Shown here piece after piece: positions 1 to 8,185 of a DNA stretch of 34,049 bases; positions within the stretch are counted from its first letter, which is position 1; each line of letters starts with the position of its first letter. Source of the stretch: DASRHK01 sp035650495 (GTDB taxonomy: Bacteria > Pseudomonadota > Gammaproteobacteria > Nevskiales > Nevskiaceae); the NCBI GenBank assembly GCA_035650495.1, contig DASRHK010000132.1:1-34049 (forward strand), in the 5' to 3' direction. Made by a program: the position numbers and the translations under genes. A model generated the notes under the pieces. It was not told the DNA's origin. It searched no databases and was given only the letters and a program-made list of their open reading frames with translations.

Positions 1-212
1 CGCTCCTTGTAGGCGACCCACAGCCAGAACCACAGGAAGCCGAAGTAGGCGTCGAACAGCGTCGCGACGAACCAGGGATTGGCGTCCTTCGACGCCTGAC
101 CGAAGAGCTCATGGATCGCCGGCACGAGGTCCATGCGCGACGACGCCCAGAACGACACGCCGATCAGCGCTCCGAGCACGATCGACGCGAACAGCAGCAG
201 CCAGCCCTTCAT
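1..212 (-). CDS. DUF1475-type membrane protein, N-terminal part (cut by window edge)
   Basis: The reading frame starts at an ATG (complement of 210-212) and runs off the left edge after about 70 codons. The protein begins MKGWLLLFASIVLGALIG, a hydrophobic first segment. After a short loop comes a second hydrophobic stretch with the motif DAYFGFLWFWLWVAYKE. I recall this layout from small DUF1475 membrane proteins, which accompany Cfa/DUF1365/FAD-oxidoreductase operons. A GGAG ribosome-binding site precedes the ATG. The gene lies 25 bases downstream of the Cfa-type methyltransferase on the same strand, so it is probably the next cistron of that operon. Its biochemical role is unknown, and the family call rests on recollection of motif and context. 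Confidence 0.7.
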   Translation of the reverse strand, partial: MKGWLLLFASIVLGALIGVSFWASSRMDLVPAIHELFGQASKDANPWFVATLFDAYFGFLWFWLWVAYKE

Positions 213-237
213 GCGGCACTCCGACGAACGTTTCGCG

Positions 238-1485
238 TCAGGCCTTCGCCAGCGTGATCTGCATCAGATCGCAGCTGCCCACCCGAAAACCCGCTTCGCA
301 GTAGGCAAGATAGTAGCGCCACATGCGCAGGAACCGATCGTCGAATTTTTCTACGATCCGGTCCGCCACCGCCATCACGTTGCGATGCCAGTGCGCGAGG
401 GTCGCGGCGTAGTCGGCGGCGAAGAACTTCGGGTCGAGCGGCTTCAGGCCCGCGCGCGCCGCGAGCTCCTGGAACAGGCCCGGCGGGGCGAGCATGCCGC
501 CCGGGAAGATGTACTTCTGCACGAAGTCGATGCGGAACCGGTAGGCCGGCCAGTGCTCCGGGGTCAGCGTGATGCCCTGGATCGCGGCGCGGCCGCCGGG
601 CTTCAGGGCGCGCGCGATCGCTGCGAAGTACGCCGGCCAGTACTCCTCGCCGACGGCTTCGTACATCTCGATGGAGACGACGCGGTCGTAGGTCGCGCGC
701 ACGTCGCGATAGTCGCGCAGCTCGAACTTCACGCGATCCGCGACGCCCGCGGCCTCTGCGCGGCGCTGCGCTTCGGCGAGCTGCTCGGCCGACAGCGTGA
801 TGCTGGTGACGCGACAGCCCGAGCGCTGCGCGGCGTAGATCGCAAAGCCGCCCCAGCCCGAGCCGATCTCGAGCAGATGATGCTCGGGCTTGAGATCGAG
901 CCGCTCGTAGTTCAGCCGGAACTTGTTCTGCTGCGCCTGCGCGAGCGAAGACTGCGGCGATTCGAACATGCCGCACGAGTAGGCCATCGACGCGTCGAGC
1001 CACAGCGCGTAGAAGTCGTTGCCGAGATCGTAGTGATAGGCGATGTTCTGGCGCGCGCCGCGCCGCGTGTTCGCGTGCAGGCGATGCCGCAGCCATCCGA
1101 CGAAGCGCCCGACGAGATTCTTCTCGTACGGGCCGAGGAAGTGCGGCTCGTTCAACGCCATCACGGACAGCAGGCTGGCGAGGTCGGGCGAATCCCAGTC
1201 GCCATCGAGATACGACTCGCCGAAGCCGACCTCGCCGCTGGTCACGACCTTGCGCGCCACCGCCGCGTCGCGGATCTGCAGGATGCCGGACGGTCCGGGC
1301 TCGGAGCCTTCGAAACGGCGTCGCTCGCCGCTGCCCAGGATCACGTCGAGCCGGCCGAAGCGCAGGCCGCGGAACATGTAGAGCAGCACGCGCAGCAGGA
1401 GCGGCAGCCGCGCGTCGCCGCGCAGGTCGAATTCCTCGCGCGGAAGCGCACGGGCGTCGCCCGGGTTTTCTTTTTGGCTCTTCAT
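238..1485 (-). CDS. cfa: cyclopropane-fatty-acyl-phospholipid synthase family methyltransferase
   Basis: A 415-residue SAM-dependent methyltransferase of the Cfa/mycolic acid synthase family, which modifies double bonds of membrane phospholipid acyl chains. The SAM-binding motif LEIGSGWGG is at about 205-213. The family Cys is in AYSCGMF (Cys171) and the family Glu in SIEMYEAVG (Glu276). The position equivalent to the bicarbonate-binding His of E. coli Cfa (LHT) reads IQGIT, with Gln303. That change, with the KYIFPGG motif that follows, resembles the subgroup that includes UfaA1/Tms-type enzymes. The product could therefore be a methyl-branched or furan fatty acid rather than a cyclopropane. 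It lies in an operon, 6 bases after the DUF1365 gene, with an FAD oxidoreductase first. The family is certain; the product is not. Confidence 0.93.
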   Translation of the reverse strand: MKSQKENPGDARALPREEFDLRGDARLPLLLRVLLYMFRGLRFGRLDVILGSGERRRFEGSEPGPSGILQIRDAAVARKVVTSGEVGFGESYLDGDWDSPDLASLLSVMALNEPHFLGPYEKNLVGRFVGWLRHRLHANTRRGARQNIAYHYDLGNDFYALWLDASMAYSCGMFESPQSSLAQAQQNKFRLNYERLDLKPEHHLLEIGSGWGGFAIYAAQRSGCRVTSITLSAEQLAEAQRRAEAAGVADRVKFELRDYRDVRATYDRVVSIEMYEAVGEEYWPAYFAAIARALKPGGRAAIQGITLTPEHWPAYRFRIDFVQKYIFPGGMLAPPGLFQELAARAGLKPLDPKFFAADYAATLAHWHRNVMAVADRIVEKFDDRFLRMWRYYLAYCEAGFRVGSCDLMQITLAKA

Positions 1486-1491
1486 CCGTTG

Positions 1492-2241
1492 TTACGTGGT
1501 CTGCTGCGCCGGCGGCGCGGGCTTGCCGTGGAATCGCGCGCCGCGCAGCCACAGTTTCAGCGCTTCCCAATGGATCGCGGCGACGACCTTGAGCGTCATC
1601 CAGGGCATCCACAGCACCTGCCGCAGGATTTCGCCATCCGTGAGACCGCGCCGCTCGCCGGACAGGGTCGCGTCGAGGATCGGCACGCCTTCACGTGTCT
1701 CATGGATTGCGACACGCAATTCTTCGCCGGGTTCGGCGAGATCGAAGCGATAGCGCCCGACGAGATCGAAGAAGGGCGAGACGTGGAAGCACTTGTCCTT
1801 CTCGACCGGCGCGCCGAAGGTCGTCCCACGGGGATTTCCTTCGGTCACCGGCTCGAGCAGATAGCAGTGGCGCTCGCCGAAGGTGTTGCGCACGTCGGCG
1901 ATCACGGCGCGCACGCGGCCGTCGCGATCCTCGCAGTACCACATCGACAGCGGGTTGAACGCGAAGCCGAGCACGCGCGGCATGGTCAGCAGGCGGATGC
2001 GCCCGAGCTTGCCACCGACTTGCGATTCCGCGAACGCGCGCAGTGAGCCGGCGTCGGTGTAATCGCGATCGTGCAGGCAGAACAGGTTGAAGCGATTGTG
2101 CGAGAAGAAACGCAATCGCCGGGCGAGCGCATCGACGTGATCGACGTCGACCAGCACGTAGAACACGCGATAGACGAAGCGATACAGCGGCGCGATCAGC
2201 CGCCGATGCATCACCCGCGCGCTGTAGAGAGCGCCGTCCAT
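1492..2241 (-). CDS. DUF1365 domain-containing protein
   Basis: A 249-residue protein beginning MDGALYSARVMHRRLIAPLY. It matches the DUF1365 family, recognised by MHRR near the start, the motif FNPLSMWYCED and a C-terminal WEALKLWLRG segment. The reading frame is open further upstream, but that part is Arg-rich and antiparallel to the preceding gene's coding sequence. The ATG at 2241 shares one base with the TGA of the FAD oxidoreductase (TGATG), which fixes the start and suggests translational coupling. DUF1365 proteins occur almost always between an amine-oxidase-like FAD protein and a Cfa-like methyltransferase, as here. The molecular role is not established. A part in the same acyl-chain modification pathway is inferred from context. 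Confidence 0.92.
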   Translation of the reverse strand: MDGALYSARVMHRRLIAPLYRFVYRVFYVLVDVDHVDALARRLRFFSHNRFNLFCLHDRDYTDAGSLRAFAESQVGGKLGRIRLLTMPRVLGFAFNPLSMWYCEDRDGRVRAVIADVRNTFGERHCYLLEPVTEGNPRGTTFGAPVEKDKCFHVSPFFDLVGRYRFDLAEPGEELRVAIHETREGVPILDATLSGERRGLTDGEILRQVLWMPWMTLKVVAAIHWEALKLWLRGARFHGKPAPPAQQTT

Positions 2242-3563
2242 CACGCTTGGGCCGTCTCCGGCTCGAGCTTGCCCAGCGCGGGGTGCAGATCGCCGACCGC
2301 GTCCGGAATCCACGACGGCTTGCACCCGAACGCGGCGGCGACGCGCAGCGCGGACTTCAAGCCATCTTCGTGGAAGCCGTAGCCGGTCCACGCGCCGCAG
2401 AACCACGTGCGCCGCTTGCCCTGGATCGTCGGCAACAGCGCTTGCGCCGCGACCGAGCCCGCGCCGAATTGCGGGTGCTCATACACGGTTCGGTAGAGGA
2501 CCTTGTCGTCCGCCGGCAGTCGCGGCGGATTGAGGCTCACCAGGTAATTCGTCTGCCCGTCGATGTGCTGCAGCCGGTTCATCCAGTAGGTGACGGCGAT
2601 CTTGTCGTCACTGATGGCATCGGAGGCCGCGGTGTAGTTCCAGCTCGACCAGGCGCGCCGGCGCTTCGGGAGCAGCGTCTCGTCGGTGTGGAGATAGGCG
2701 ACGTTGTCGGCGTAGGGGATCGCGCCGAGCACGCGGCGCTCGAGGTCGTCGGCGTCGGTGAGCATCGCCAGCGTCTGATCGGCATGCGACGCGCACACCA
2801 CGGCGTCGAAGCGCTCCTCGCCGTCTGCGCTCGCGATCCACGCGGCGTCTTCACCGCGGCGCACCTGCTCGATCGCCGCGCCGAGGCGCAGCTTGCCGCC
2901 GAAGCGCGCGAGGATCGCGTCGACGTAGCGCTGGCTGCCCCCCGCCACCGATCGCCATTGCGGACGATTCATGACGTCGAGCAAGCCGTGCGCGTCGAAG
3001 AAGCGCGCAAAGTCGGCATAAGGGAAAGACAGGGCCTGGCGCGTCGAGCATGACCAGATGGCGCCGGCCATCGGCAGCAGGTAACGCGTGGAGAGCTCGC
3101 GGCTGAAGCCGTGCGCGTCGAGGAATTCGCTGAGCGATCCCGCCGGCAGCGCATCGCGCGTGAGCAGGCGCTTGGTCGTCGCGTTGAAGCGCAGGATCTC
3201 GGTGAGCATCCGCCAGTGCTTGGGCGATACCAGATTCGACGCCTGCAGGAACAGCGTCGCCAGCGTGTCGCCGGCGTATTCGTAGGCACCGTCGCCGATC
3301 GACACGCCGAACGACATGTCGCTGTGCCGCGTGGCGACGCCGAGCTCGCGGAACATCGCGGTCAGCAGCGGATAGTTGTTCTCGTTGTAGACGATGAAGC
3401 CGGTGTCGACCGCCTGCTCGCCCGACGCCGTCGTCACCGTCACCGTGTTGGTGTGCCCCCCGACCTTGAGCGCGCGCTCGAACAGCGTGATCTCGTGCTT
3501 CTCCGACAGGAGCCACGCGCACGCGAGACCCGAAATGCCGCTGCCGATGACGGCGACCTTCAT
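2241..3563 (-). CDS. FAD-dependent oxidoreductase (amine oxidase-like, COG2907 type)
   Basis: A 440-residue flavoprotein, first gene of the lipid-modification operon. The N-terminus MKVAVIGSGISGLACAW is a dinucleotide-binding GxGxxG motif (residues 7-12) followed by the acidic end of the second strand (LFE). The segment KVGGHTNTV is the second FAD-contact motif typical of amine oxidase and phytoene desaturase-like proteins. Near the C-terminus, RRTWFCGAWTGYGFHEDGLKS is the usual FAD-closing motif. Family members in this operon are thought to oxidise or reduce acyl chains in concert with the Cfa-like methyltransferase. In Rhodobacter sphaeroides a similar pair is linked to furan fatty acid formation and singlet-oxygen response (recalled, not checked). 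A GGGGG-rich ribosome-binding region lies just before the ATG. Confidence 0.92.
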   Translation of the reverse strand: MKVAVIGSGISGLACAWLLSEKHEITLFERALKVGGHTNTVTVTTASGEQAVDTGFIVYNENNYPLLTAMFRELGVATRHSDMSFGVSIGDGAYEYAGDTLATLFLQASNLVSPKHWRMLTEILRFNATTKRLLTRDALPAGSLSEFLDAHGFSRELSTRYLLPMAGAIWSCSTRQALSFPYADFARFFDAHGLLDVMNRPQWRSVAGGSQRYVDAILARFGGKLRLGAAIEQVRRGEDAAWIASADGEERFDAVVCASHADQTLAMLTDADDLERRVLGAIPYADNVAYLHTDETLLPKRRRAWSSWNYTAASDAISDDKIAVTYWMNRLQHIDGQTNYLVSLNPPRLPADDKVLYRTVYEHPQFGAGSVAAQALLPTIQGKRRTWFCGAWTGYGFHEDGLKSALRVAAAFGCKPSWIPDAVGDLHPALGKLEPETAQA

Positions 3564-3610
3564 TCTTGTTACCCCCGGTCGATGGACTCCGCTCTACATA
3601 CGCCGGAATC

Positions 3611-3627
3611 CGCGCATTGGATGCGCG
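3611..3627. promoter_or_regulatory. perfect inverted repeat upstream of the FAD oxidoreductase operon (operator or terminator candidate)
   Basis: CGCGCAT-TGG-ATGCGCG gives two 7-base arms around a 3-base centre. It lies in the 79-base gap between the esterase stop codon and the FAD oxidoreductase start, about 50 bases before that ATG. No T-tract follows on the minus strand, so an operator is somewhat more likely than an intrinsic terminator. In GC-rich DNA such a palindrome can also arise by chance. Confidence 0.35.
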
Positions 3628-3642
3628 CCCCTCACGACAACT

Positions 3643-4257
3643 CTAGCGCAGCAGCGGTTTCAGCGTGGGCCAGACGGCGTCGAGCAGCGTCGGCTGCGCG
3701 GACTGCGAAGGATGGATCTGATCGTCCTGGAACATGGCCGGCTTGTCGACGATGCTGCCGAGGAAGAACGGGACGAGCGGCGCTTTGACCTTGTCGGCGG
3801 CGTCGTGGAACGCCTGCTGGAAGGCGCTCGCGTAGAAGGCGCCGTAGTTCGGCGGGATGCGCATCTCGAACAGCACCGGCTTGGCGCCGGCCTTGCGCAC
3901 GAGCTCGGCCATCGCGACCAGATTCTCGCGCGTCGTCTTCGGCGGCAGGCCGCGCAGCCCGTCGTTGCCGCCGAGCTCGATCAGGACCAGGTCGGGATGA
4001 TTCGCGTCCAGGGTCGCGGGCAAGCGCGCGAGCCCGCCGCTGGTGGTCTCGCCCGACACGCTGGCGTTGATCACCTCGTGCGGATAGGCTTCCTGCTGCA
4101 AGCGCGCGCGCAGCAGCGCAACCCAGCCACGATTGACGTCGATGCCGTAGCCGGCGGACAGGCTGTCGCCGAACACCAGGATCTTCGGCGCCGCCGGCGC
4201 CGCGACCGGAACGCACAGGAAGAGAACGATCAGCGAACGGGCAATGACCGACATCAT
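3643..4257 (-). CDS. tesA: arylesterase / acyl-CoA thioesterase I (SGNH hydrolase, TesA-like)
   Basis: A 204-residue exported SGNH/GDSL hydrolase. A hydrophobic signal peptide ends near APAAP (residues 21-25). Block I is FGDSLSAGYG with Ser32. Block III is GGND at 96-99. The block V Asp-His pair is DDQIHPS with Asp179 and His182. All catalytic elements are therefore present and the length matches TesA. It should act in the periplasm on acyl esters or thioesters. Start choice: tandem ATGs at 4257 and 4254 give a proper signal peptide; an in-frame start further upstream would add residues read from inside the divergent ABC gene. The neighbour on the opposite strand is a YbbA-like ATPase, the same tesA-ybbA arrangement known in E. 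coli. Confidence 0.9.
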   Translation of the reverse strand: MMSVIARSLIVLFLCVPVAAPAAPKILVFGDSLSAGYGIDVNRGWVALLRARLQQEAYPHEVINASVSGETTSGGLARLPATLDANHPDLVLIELGGNDGLRGLPPKTTRENLVAMAELVRKAGAKPVLFEMRIPPNYGAFYASAFQQAFHDAADKVKAPLVPFFLGSIVDKPAMFQDDQIHPSQSAQPTLLDAVWPTLKPLLR

Positions 4258-4909
4258 CGTCGCGACAGGATTGGGCAAGGAGATTCGCAGCGGCACCACC
4301 ACGCTGACCATTCTGGCAGGACTTCAGTTCAGCGTGGGCCGTGGAGAATCCGTCGCGATCGTCGGCCGCTCGGGCTCGGGCAAGACGACGCTGTTGTCGC
4401 TGCTCGCCGGACTCGACACGCCGACCGCCGGCGACGTCGCGCTCGACGGCCAGAGTCTCTCCGCGCTCGACGAGGACGGTCGCGCCGGGTTTCGCGCGGG
4501 CCGCGTCGGCTTCGTGTTCCAGTCGTTCCAGCTGCTCGCGAGCCTGACCGCGCTCGAGAACGTGATGCTGCCCGCCGAGCTCGCCGGACGTGACGACGCG
4601 CGCGAACGCGCGCTCGCGGCGCTGACCCGCGTCGGACTGTCGCAGCGCACGCAGCACTATCCGTATCAGCTCTCCGGCGGCGAGCAGCAGCGCGTCGCGA
4701 TCGCACGCGCGTTCGCCGGCAGCCCGCGCATCCTGTTCGCCGACGAGCCGACCGGCAATCTCGACACCGCGACCGGCGCGGCGATCATCGACCTCCTGTT
4801 CGAGCTCAATCGCGATCAGGGCGCGACGCTGGTCATGGTCACGCACGACACCGATCTCGCCGCGCGCTGCGGGCGCGTGATGACGCTGGAGAACGGGAAA
4901 CTGCGATGA
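4244..4909 (+). CDS. ybbA: ABC transporter ATP-binding protein (YbbA/LolD-like)
   Basis: A 221-residue ATPase of the MacB/LolD class. Walker A is GRSGSGKTT (41-49), the Q-loop Gln is in VFQSF (about 93), the signature is LSGGEQQRVAIARA (from 143) and Walker B is ILFADEP (from 163), followed by a switch His in VMVTHD. It would power the FtsX-type permease encoded immediately downstream, with a 4-base ATGA overlap. The N-terminus aligns naturally from the ATG at 4244. That start lies inside the first codons of the divergent tesA, so the two genes overlap head to head by about 14 bases. In E. coli YbbA-YbbP is an uncharacterised exporter encoded next to tesA. The transported substrate is unknown. 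Confidence 0.94.
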   Translation: MTDIIVATGLGKEIRSGTTTLTILAGLQFSVGRGESVAIVGRSGSGKTTLLSLLAGLDTPTAGDVALDGQSLSALDEDGRAGFRAGRVGFVFQSFQLLASLTALENVMLPAELAGRDDARERALAALTRVGLSQRTQHYPYQLSGGEQQRVAIARAFAGSPRILFADEPTGNLDTATGAAIIDLLFELNRDQGATLVMVTHDTDLAARCGRVMTLENGKLR

Positions 4910-7383
4910 CGACGATCGCGCTCGCGTGGCGACGGCTGCGCCGCGGCTGGCGGTCGGGAGAACTGCTCGTGCTCGCCGCCGCGATCATCGTCGCCGTCGC
5001 GGCCGATGCCGGCGTCGGCGTGTTCAGCGCGCGCGTGTCCGACGCACTGGAGCAGAGCAGCGCCGATGCGCTCGGCGCCGACCGTCTGCTCACATCGCGC
5101 GACGCGTTGCCGGGTCCGCTCGTCGAGGCAGTGAAGGCGACCGGCGCGCGCATCGCATCGAGCGCAGGAACCGCGAGCGTCGTGATCGCCGGCGAAGAAA
5201 GCTCGCTCGCGTCGGTCAAGGCGGTGTCGCAGGGCTATCCGCTGCGCGGCGCGTTGCGCGTCGCGCCAGAGCCGCTCGGCGACGCGATCGAAACGCATGC
5301 GGTGCCGGCGCCCGGCGAGGCCTGGGGCGATCCGCGCTTGTGGTCGGCGCTGAAGCTCGAGCCCGGCGGCGAGCTCCACGTCGGCGCGGCGACGCTCAAG
5401 CTCGTCGCGTCGATCGAGTTCGAGCCCGATCGCGGCGGCGGCTTCCAGGATCTCGCGCCGCGTTTGTTGATCAACCTCGCCGATCTGCCCGCGACGCAGC
5501 TGGTGCAGCCCGGATCGCGCGTGCAGTACACGCTCCTCGTCGCCGGCAACGCCGACCAGCTCGCGAGCGTCGACGCGCTGCCGACGCCGTTCGGCGTGCG
5601 TCGGCTCGGTCTCGACGACGCGCGGCCCGAAGTGCGCGAGTCGCTCAAGCGCGCGGGACGATTCCTGAGCCTCGCCGTGCTCGCCGCCGCTCTGCTCGCG
5701 GGCTGCGCGATCGCGATCTCGGCGCATCGTCACGCGCAGAAGCTGCGCGACGAAGTGGCGCTGCTGAAATGCCTCGGCGCTTCGGCGTCGCGCATCGGCG
5801 GCGCCGTCGCGACGTCCCTGCTGTTGCTCAGCGTGATCGCGAGCGTGATTGGCGTGGCGATCGGCTATGCCGCGCAGCTCGCGATCGGTACGGCGCTCGC
5901 GTCGATGCTCAAGCTCTCGCTGCCGGCGGGGAATTGGCTGCCGCTCGCGCAGGCGATCGGCGTCGGTGTGCTGCTCACTGCGGGATTTGCGCTGCCGCCC
6001 GCGCTTGCCGCGCGGCGCGCGCCGCCGGTGCGCGTGTTCCAGCGCGCTGCGGTCGAGCCCGGCTCGACGCGCGCGACGCGGATCGGCATCGTGCTCGCGG
6101 TCGCGGCGTTGCTGTGGCTTTCGACGGACGATCTCGAGCTCGCCGGCATCGTGCTCGGTGCCGCGGCAGGCGCTGCGCTGCTGCTGAGTGGACTTGCTTA
6201 CGCTCTCGTCGCAGCGCTGAAGCCGCTGCGCGACCGCGGCGGCGCGGCGTGGCGATTCGGTCTCGCGAACATCGCGCGCAACCGCGGCGCGTCGATCGCA
6301 CAAGTGGTGGCGCTCGGTCTCGCGCTGTTCGCGCTGCTCCTGATCACGCTCGGTCGCGCGGAGCTCTTGTCGGCGTGGCTGGACCGCTTGAAGCCCGACG
6401 CGCCGAATCAGTTCGTGGTCAACGTGCAGCCCGCGCAGATCGCGCCGCTGCGTGAGTTCTTCGCCGCCCATCATCGCGAGCGCCCGACGTTGATGCCGAT
6501 GGCGCGCGCGCGGCTGATCGCGATCAACGGCGCGCCGGTGACGGCTGAGACCTTCGATGATCCCGAAGCCAAGGACTGGGTGAATCGCGAGTTCAACCTG
6601 TCGTGGACCGACACCATCGGCGACGACAACAAGATGATCGAGGGCTCGTGGTGGGGCGCGGAAGGGCGCGGGCATCCGTGGCTGTCGGTCGACAAGTACG
6701 CGATCGAGCGCTTGCACCTGAAGCTCGGCGACAAGCTCACCATGCAGCTCGCGGAGAAGCAGGTCGATCTCACCGTGCACGACTTCCGCGAAGTGCGCTG
6801 GGACAGCTTCAAGCCCAATTTCTTCCTGCTGGTGCCGCCGGGCGTGATCGAGGATGCGCCGGCGCAGTGGATCACGAGCTTCTATCTGCCGCGCGGCGAT
6901 CGCAGCTTCGTGCGCGAGCTGGTGCGCGCGTTCCCGAACATCACCGTGCTCGACATCGATCAGCTGATGACGCAGGTGCGCGCGCTGATGGATCGGCTGG
7001 TGCGAGCGCTCGAGCTGCTGTTCCTGTTCACGCTCGCCGCCGGTCTCACCGTGCTGCTCGCGCTGATGGAAGGTACCCGCGAGCAACGTGCGGGTGAGAT
7101 TGCGGTGCTGCGAACGCTCGGCGCGCGTCGTCGCGTCGTGATGCAAGGCCTGCTCGCCGAATACGCGACGCTCGGACTGCTCGCGGGAACCGTCGGCGCG
7201 CTGCTTGCGCAGGCCGCCGTGTGGATCCTCGCGCTGGAGGTATTCGAGCTGCCGTATCTGCCGAAGCCCTGGCTTCTCGTCGCCGGCAGCCTCGCGGGCG
7301 CGATCATCGTCGCCGGTCTCGCGGCGGCTTCGCTGCGCGATACCTTATCGACACCGCCCCGACAGGTCCTGCAACGCGGCTGA
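4906..7383 (+). CDS. ybbP: FtsX-like ABC transporter permease (YbbP family)
   Basis: An 825-residue inner-membrane permease. One transmembrane segment near the N-terminus (about 20-40) is followed by a periplasmic domain of roughly 200 residues. A first FtsX block of membrane segments covers about 250-480, a second periplasmic region about 490-690, and a second FtsX block reaches the C-terminus. The typical FtsX cytoplasmic motifs appear twice: LRDEVALLKCLGASASRI and RAGEIAVLRTLGARRRVV. This doubled architecture is that of YbbP, which pairs with YbbA. The ATGA overlap with the ATPase gene implies translational coupling and a shared complex. Relatives handle lipoproteins or lipid-like substrates at the inner membrane; the actual cargo is not known. 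Confidence 0.93.
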   Translation: MTTIALAWRRLRRGWRSGELLVLAAAIIVAVAADAGVGVFSARVSDALEQSSADALGADRLLTSRDALPGPLVEAVKATGARIASSAGTASVVIAGEESSLASVKAVSQGYPLRGALRVAPEPLGDAIETHAVPAPGEAWGDPRLWSALKLEPGGELHVGAATLKLVASIEFEPDRGGGFQDLAPRLLINLADLPATQLVQPGSRVQYTLLVAGNADQLASVDALPTPFGVRRLGLDDARPEVRESLKRAGRFLSLAVLAAALLAGCAIAISAHRHAQKLRDEVALLKCLGASASRIGGAVATSLLLLSVIASVIGVAIGYAAQLAIGTALASMLKLSLPAGNWLPLAQAIGVGVLLTAGFALPPALAARRAPPVRVFQRAAVEPGSTRATRIGIVLAVAALLWLSTDDLELAGIVLGAAAGAALLLSGLAYALVAALKPLRDRGGAAWRFGLANIARNRGASIAQVVALGLALFALLLITLGRAELLSAWLDRLKPDAPNQFVVNVQPAQIAPLREFFAAHHRERPTLMPMARARLIAINGAPVTAETFDDPEAKDWVNREFNLSWTDTIGDDNKMIEGSWWGAEGRGHPWLSVDKYAIERLHLKLGDKLTMQLAEKQVDLTVHDFREVRWDSFKPNFFLLVPPGVIEDAPAQWITSFYLPRGDRSFVRELVRAFPNITVLDIDQLMTQVRALMDRLVRALELLFLFTLAAGLTVLLALMEGTREQRAGEIAVLRTLGARRRVVMQGLLAEYATLGLLAGTVGALLAQAAVWILALEVFELPYLPKPWLLVAGSLAGAIIVAGLAAASLRDTLSTPPRQVLQRG

Positions 7384-7407
7384 TCGGCGCGGGTCTAAGA
7401 TGGAGCT

Positions 7408-7716
7408 ATGAGAGCCATCGCATTCATCGTGATGATGGCTGCGGGCGTGCAGGCGTGGCCTGATCAGAAGGACGACGAGCCGACGCTGCTCGAGCAGCTG
7501 ATGGTCACGCCGCGCAAGGACGTCTATTCCGACGCCGACAGCCGGCGGCACATGATCGAGCGCAATCTCCCGGGCGCCGACGCGCCGCTGCCAGACACCG
7601 GTTGGGATGCCTTCCTCGATTCGATCGCCAACGCCGACATCAATCAGGCGACCGCGAGCCAGCGCACGATGATCGAGAAGCTCAGCGATCCCGATCCGAA
7701 CCGCTTGCCGCGCTGA
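7408..7716 (+). CDS. small exported hypothetical protein
   Basis: A 102-residue protein with a short signal peptide (MRAIAFIVMMAAGVQA, probably cleaved after QA) and a hydrophilic, acidic mature part. It contains LLEQLMVTPRKDVYSDADS and ends with KLSDPDPNRLPR. I do not recognise a family. A GGAG lies a few bases before the ATG. The gene begins 24 bases after the ABC permease and could belong to its transcript. Its stop codon directly abuts the stop codon of the convergent gene (TGA at 7714-7716, complement TAA at 7717-7719), leaving no space for an intrinsic terminator. The signal peptide and ribosome-binding site support a real gene; the function is unknown. Confidence 0.72.
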   Translation: MRAIAFIVMMAAGVQAWPDQKDDEPTLLEQLMVTPRKDVYSDADSRRHMIERNLPGADAPLPDTGWDAFLDSIANADINQATASQRTMIEKLSDPDPNRLPR

Positions 7717-8148
7717 TTATTTCTTCGCTGCTTGCGGCTTCGCCGCGGCGATGAGCTGGATCTGCTCGTCGATGTCTTCGGCGAGCGTGCGCGTCCACTT
7801 CATGTACTTCGGGTGGATGTAGCGCACGTTGTGGCGCCGCTCGAAGCTCATCTCCTGGCTGTCGAGGTAGTTGATCTGGATCAGCCGGGTTTCGTAGGCG
7901 ATGTCGACGCGCACGACGTGGCTGCCCGAGACGACCGCCGCCTCCGAGTGGCCCGGCGATTCCCGATCGATCACCCAGCCGTGCTTCTCGACGGCCGCAT
8001 GGATCGCCTTGCGCGCCTGGTCCTGGGAGATGTTCTCCGAGACCGGGATCGGCGGCGGCTCGCGCATCTCCTGCGCGGCGCGGGCGGCGAAGGCCGCCGG
8101 CGATGACAGCGTCAGCGTCAACAGTAAACACGACAGCGCTCGTCTCAT
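7717..8148 (-). CDS. conserved exported hypothetical protein
   Basis: A 143-residue protein with a clear signal peptide (MRRALSCLLLTLTLSSPAAFA). The mature domain runs from about 45 to 135 and includes KHGWVIDRESPGHSEA, VRVDIAYETRLIQINYLDS and RYIHPKYMKWTRTLAEDI. I recall this pattern (a GW near the start, two beta strands, then an IH-Y-W helix) from small conserved periplasmic or lipoprotein families in gamma- and betaproteobacteria, but no function is assigned. The C-terminus is Ala/Lys-rich. It is the last minus-strand gene after the tandem paralogue pair, 37 bases downstream of it, and may share that transcript. A T-rich run (about 8177-8183, minus strand) just after the upstream stop could weakly separate them. 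Confidence 0.8.
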   Translation of the reverse strand: MRRALSCLLLTLTLSSPAAFAARAAQEMREPPPIPVSENISQDQARKAIHAAVEKHGWVIDRESPGHSEAAVVSGSHVVRVDIAYETRLIQINYLDSQEMSFERRHNVRYIHPKYMKWTRTLAEDIDEQIQLIAAAKPQAAKK

Positions 8149-8185
8149 GATTCGTCCCCCCGAACGAAATAGCCGGCAAAAAAGC

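Noticed and set aside
4816..7146. A 776-codon open frame on the minus strand
   Set aside because: It is antisense to the ABC permease and has only Arg/Glu/His-rich low-complexity sequence; the plus-strand frame shows clear FtsX motifs.
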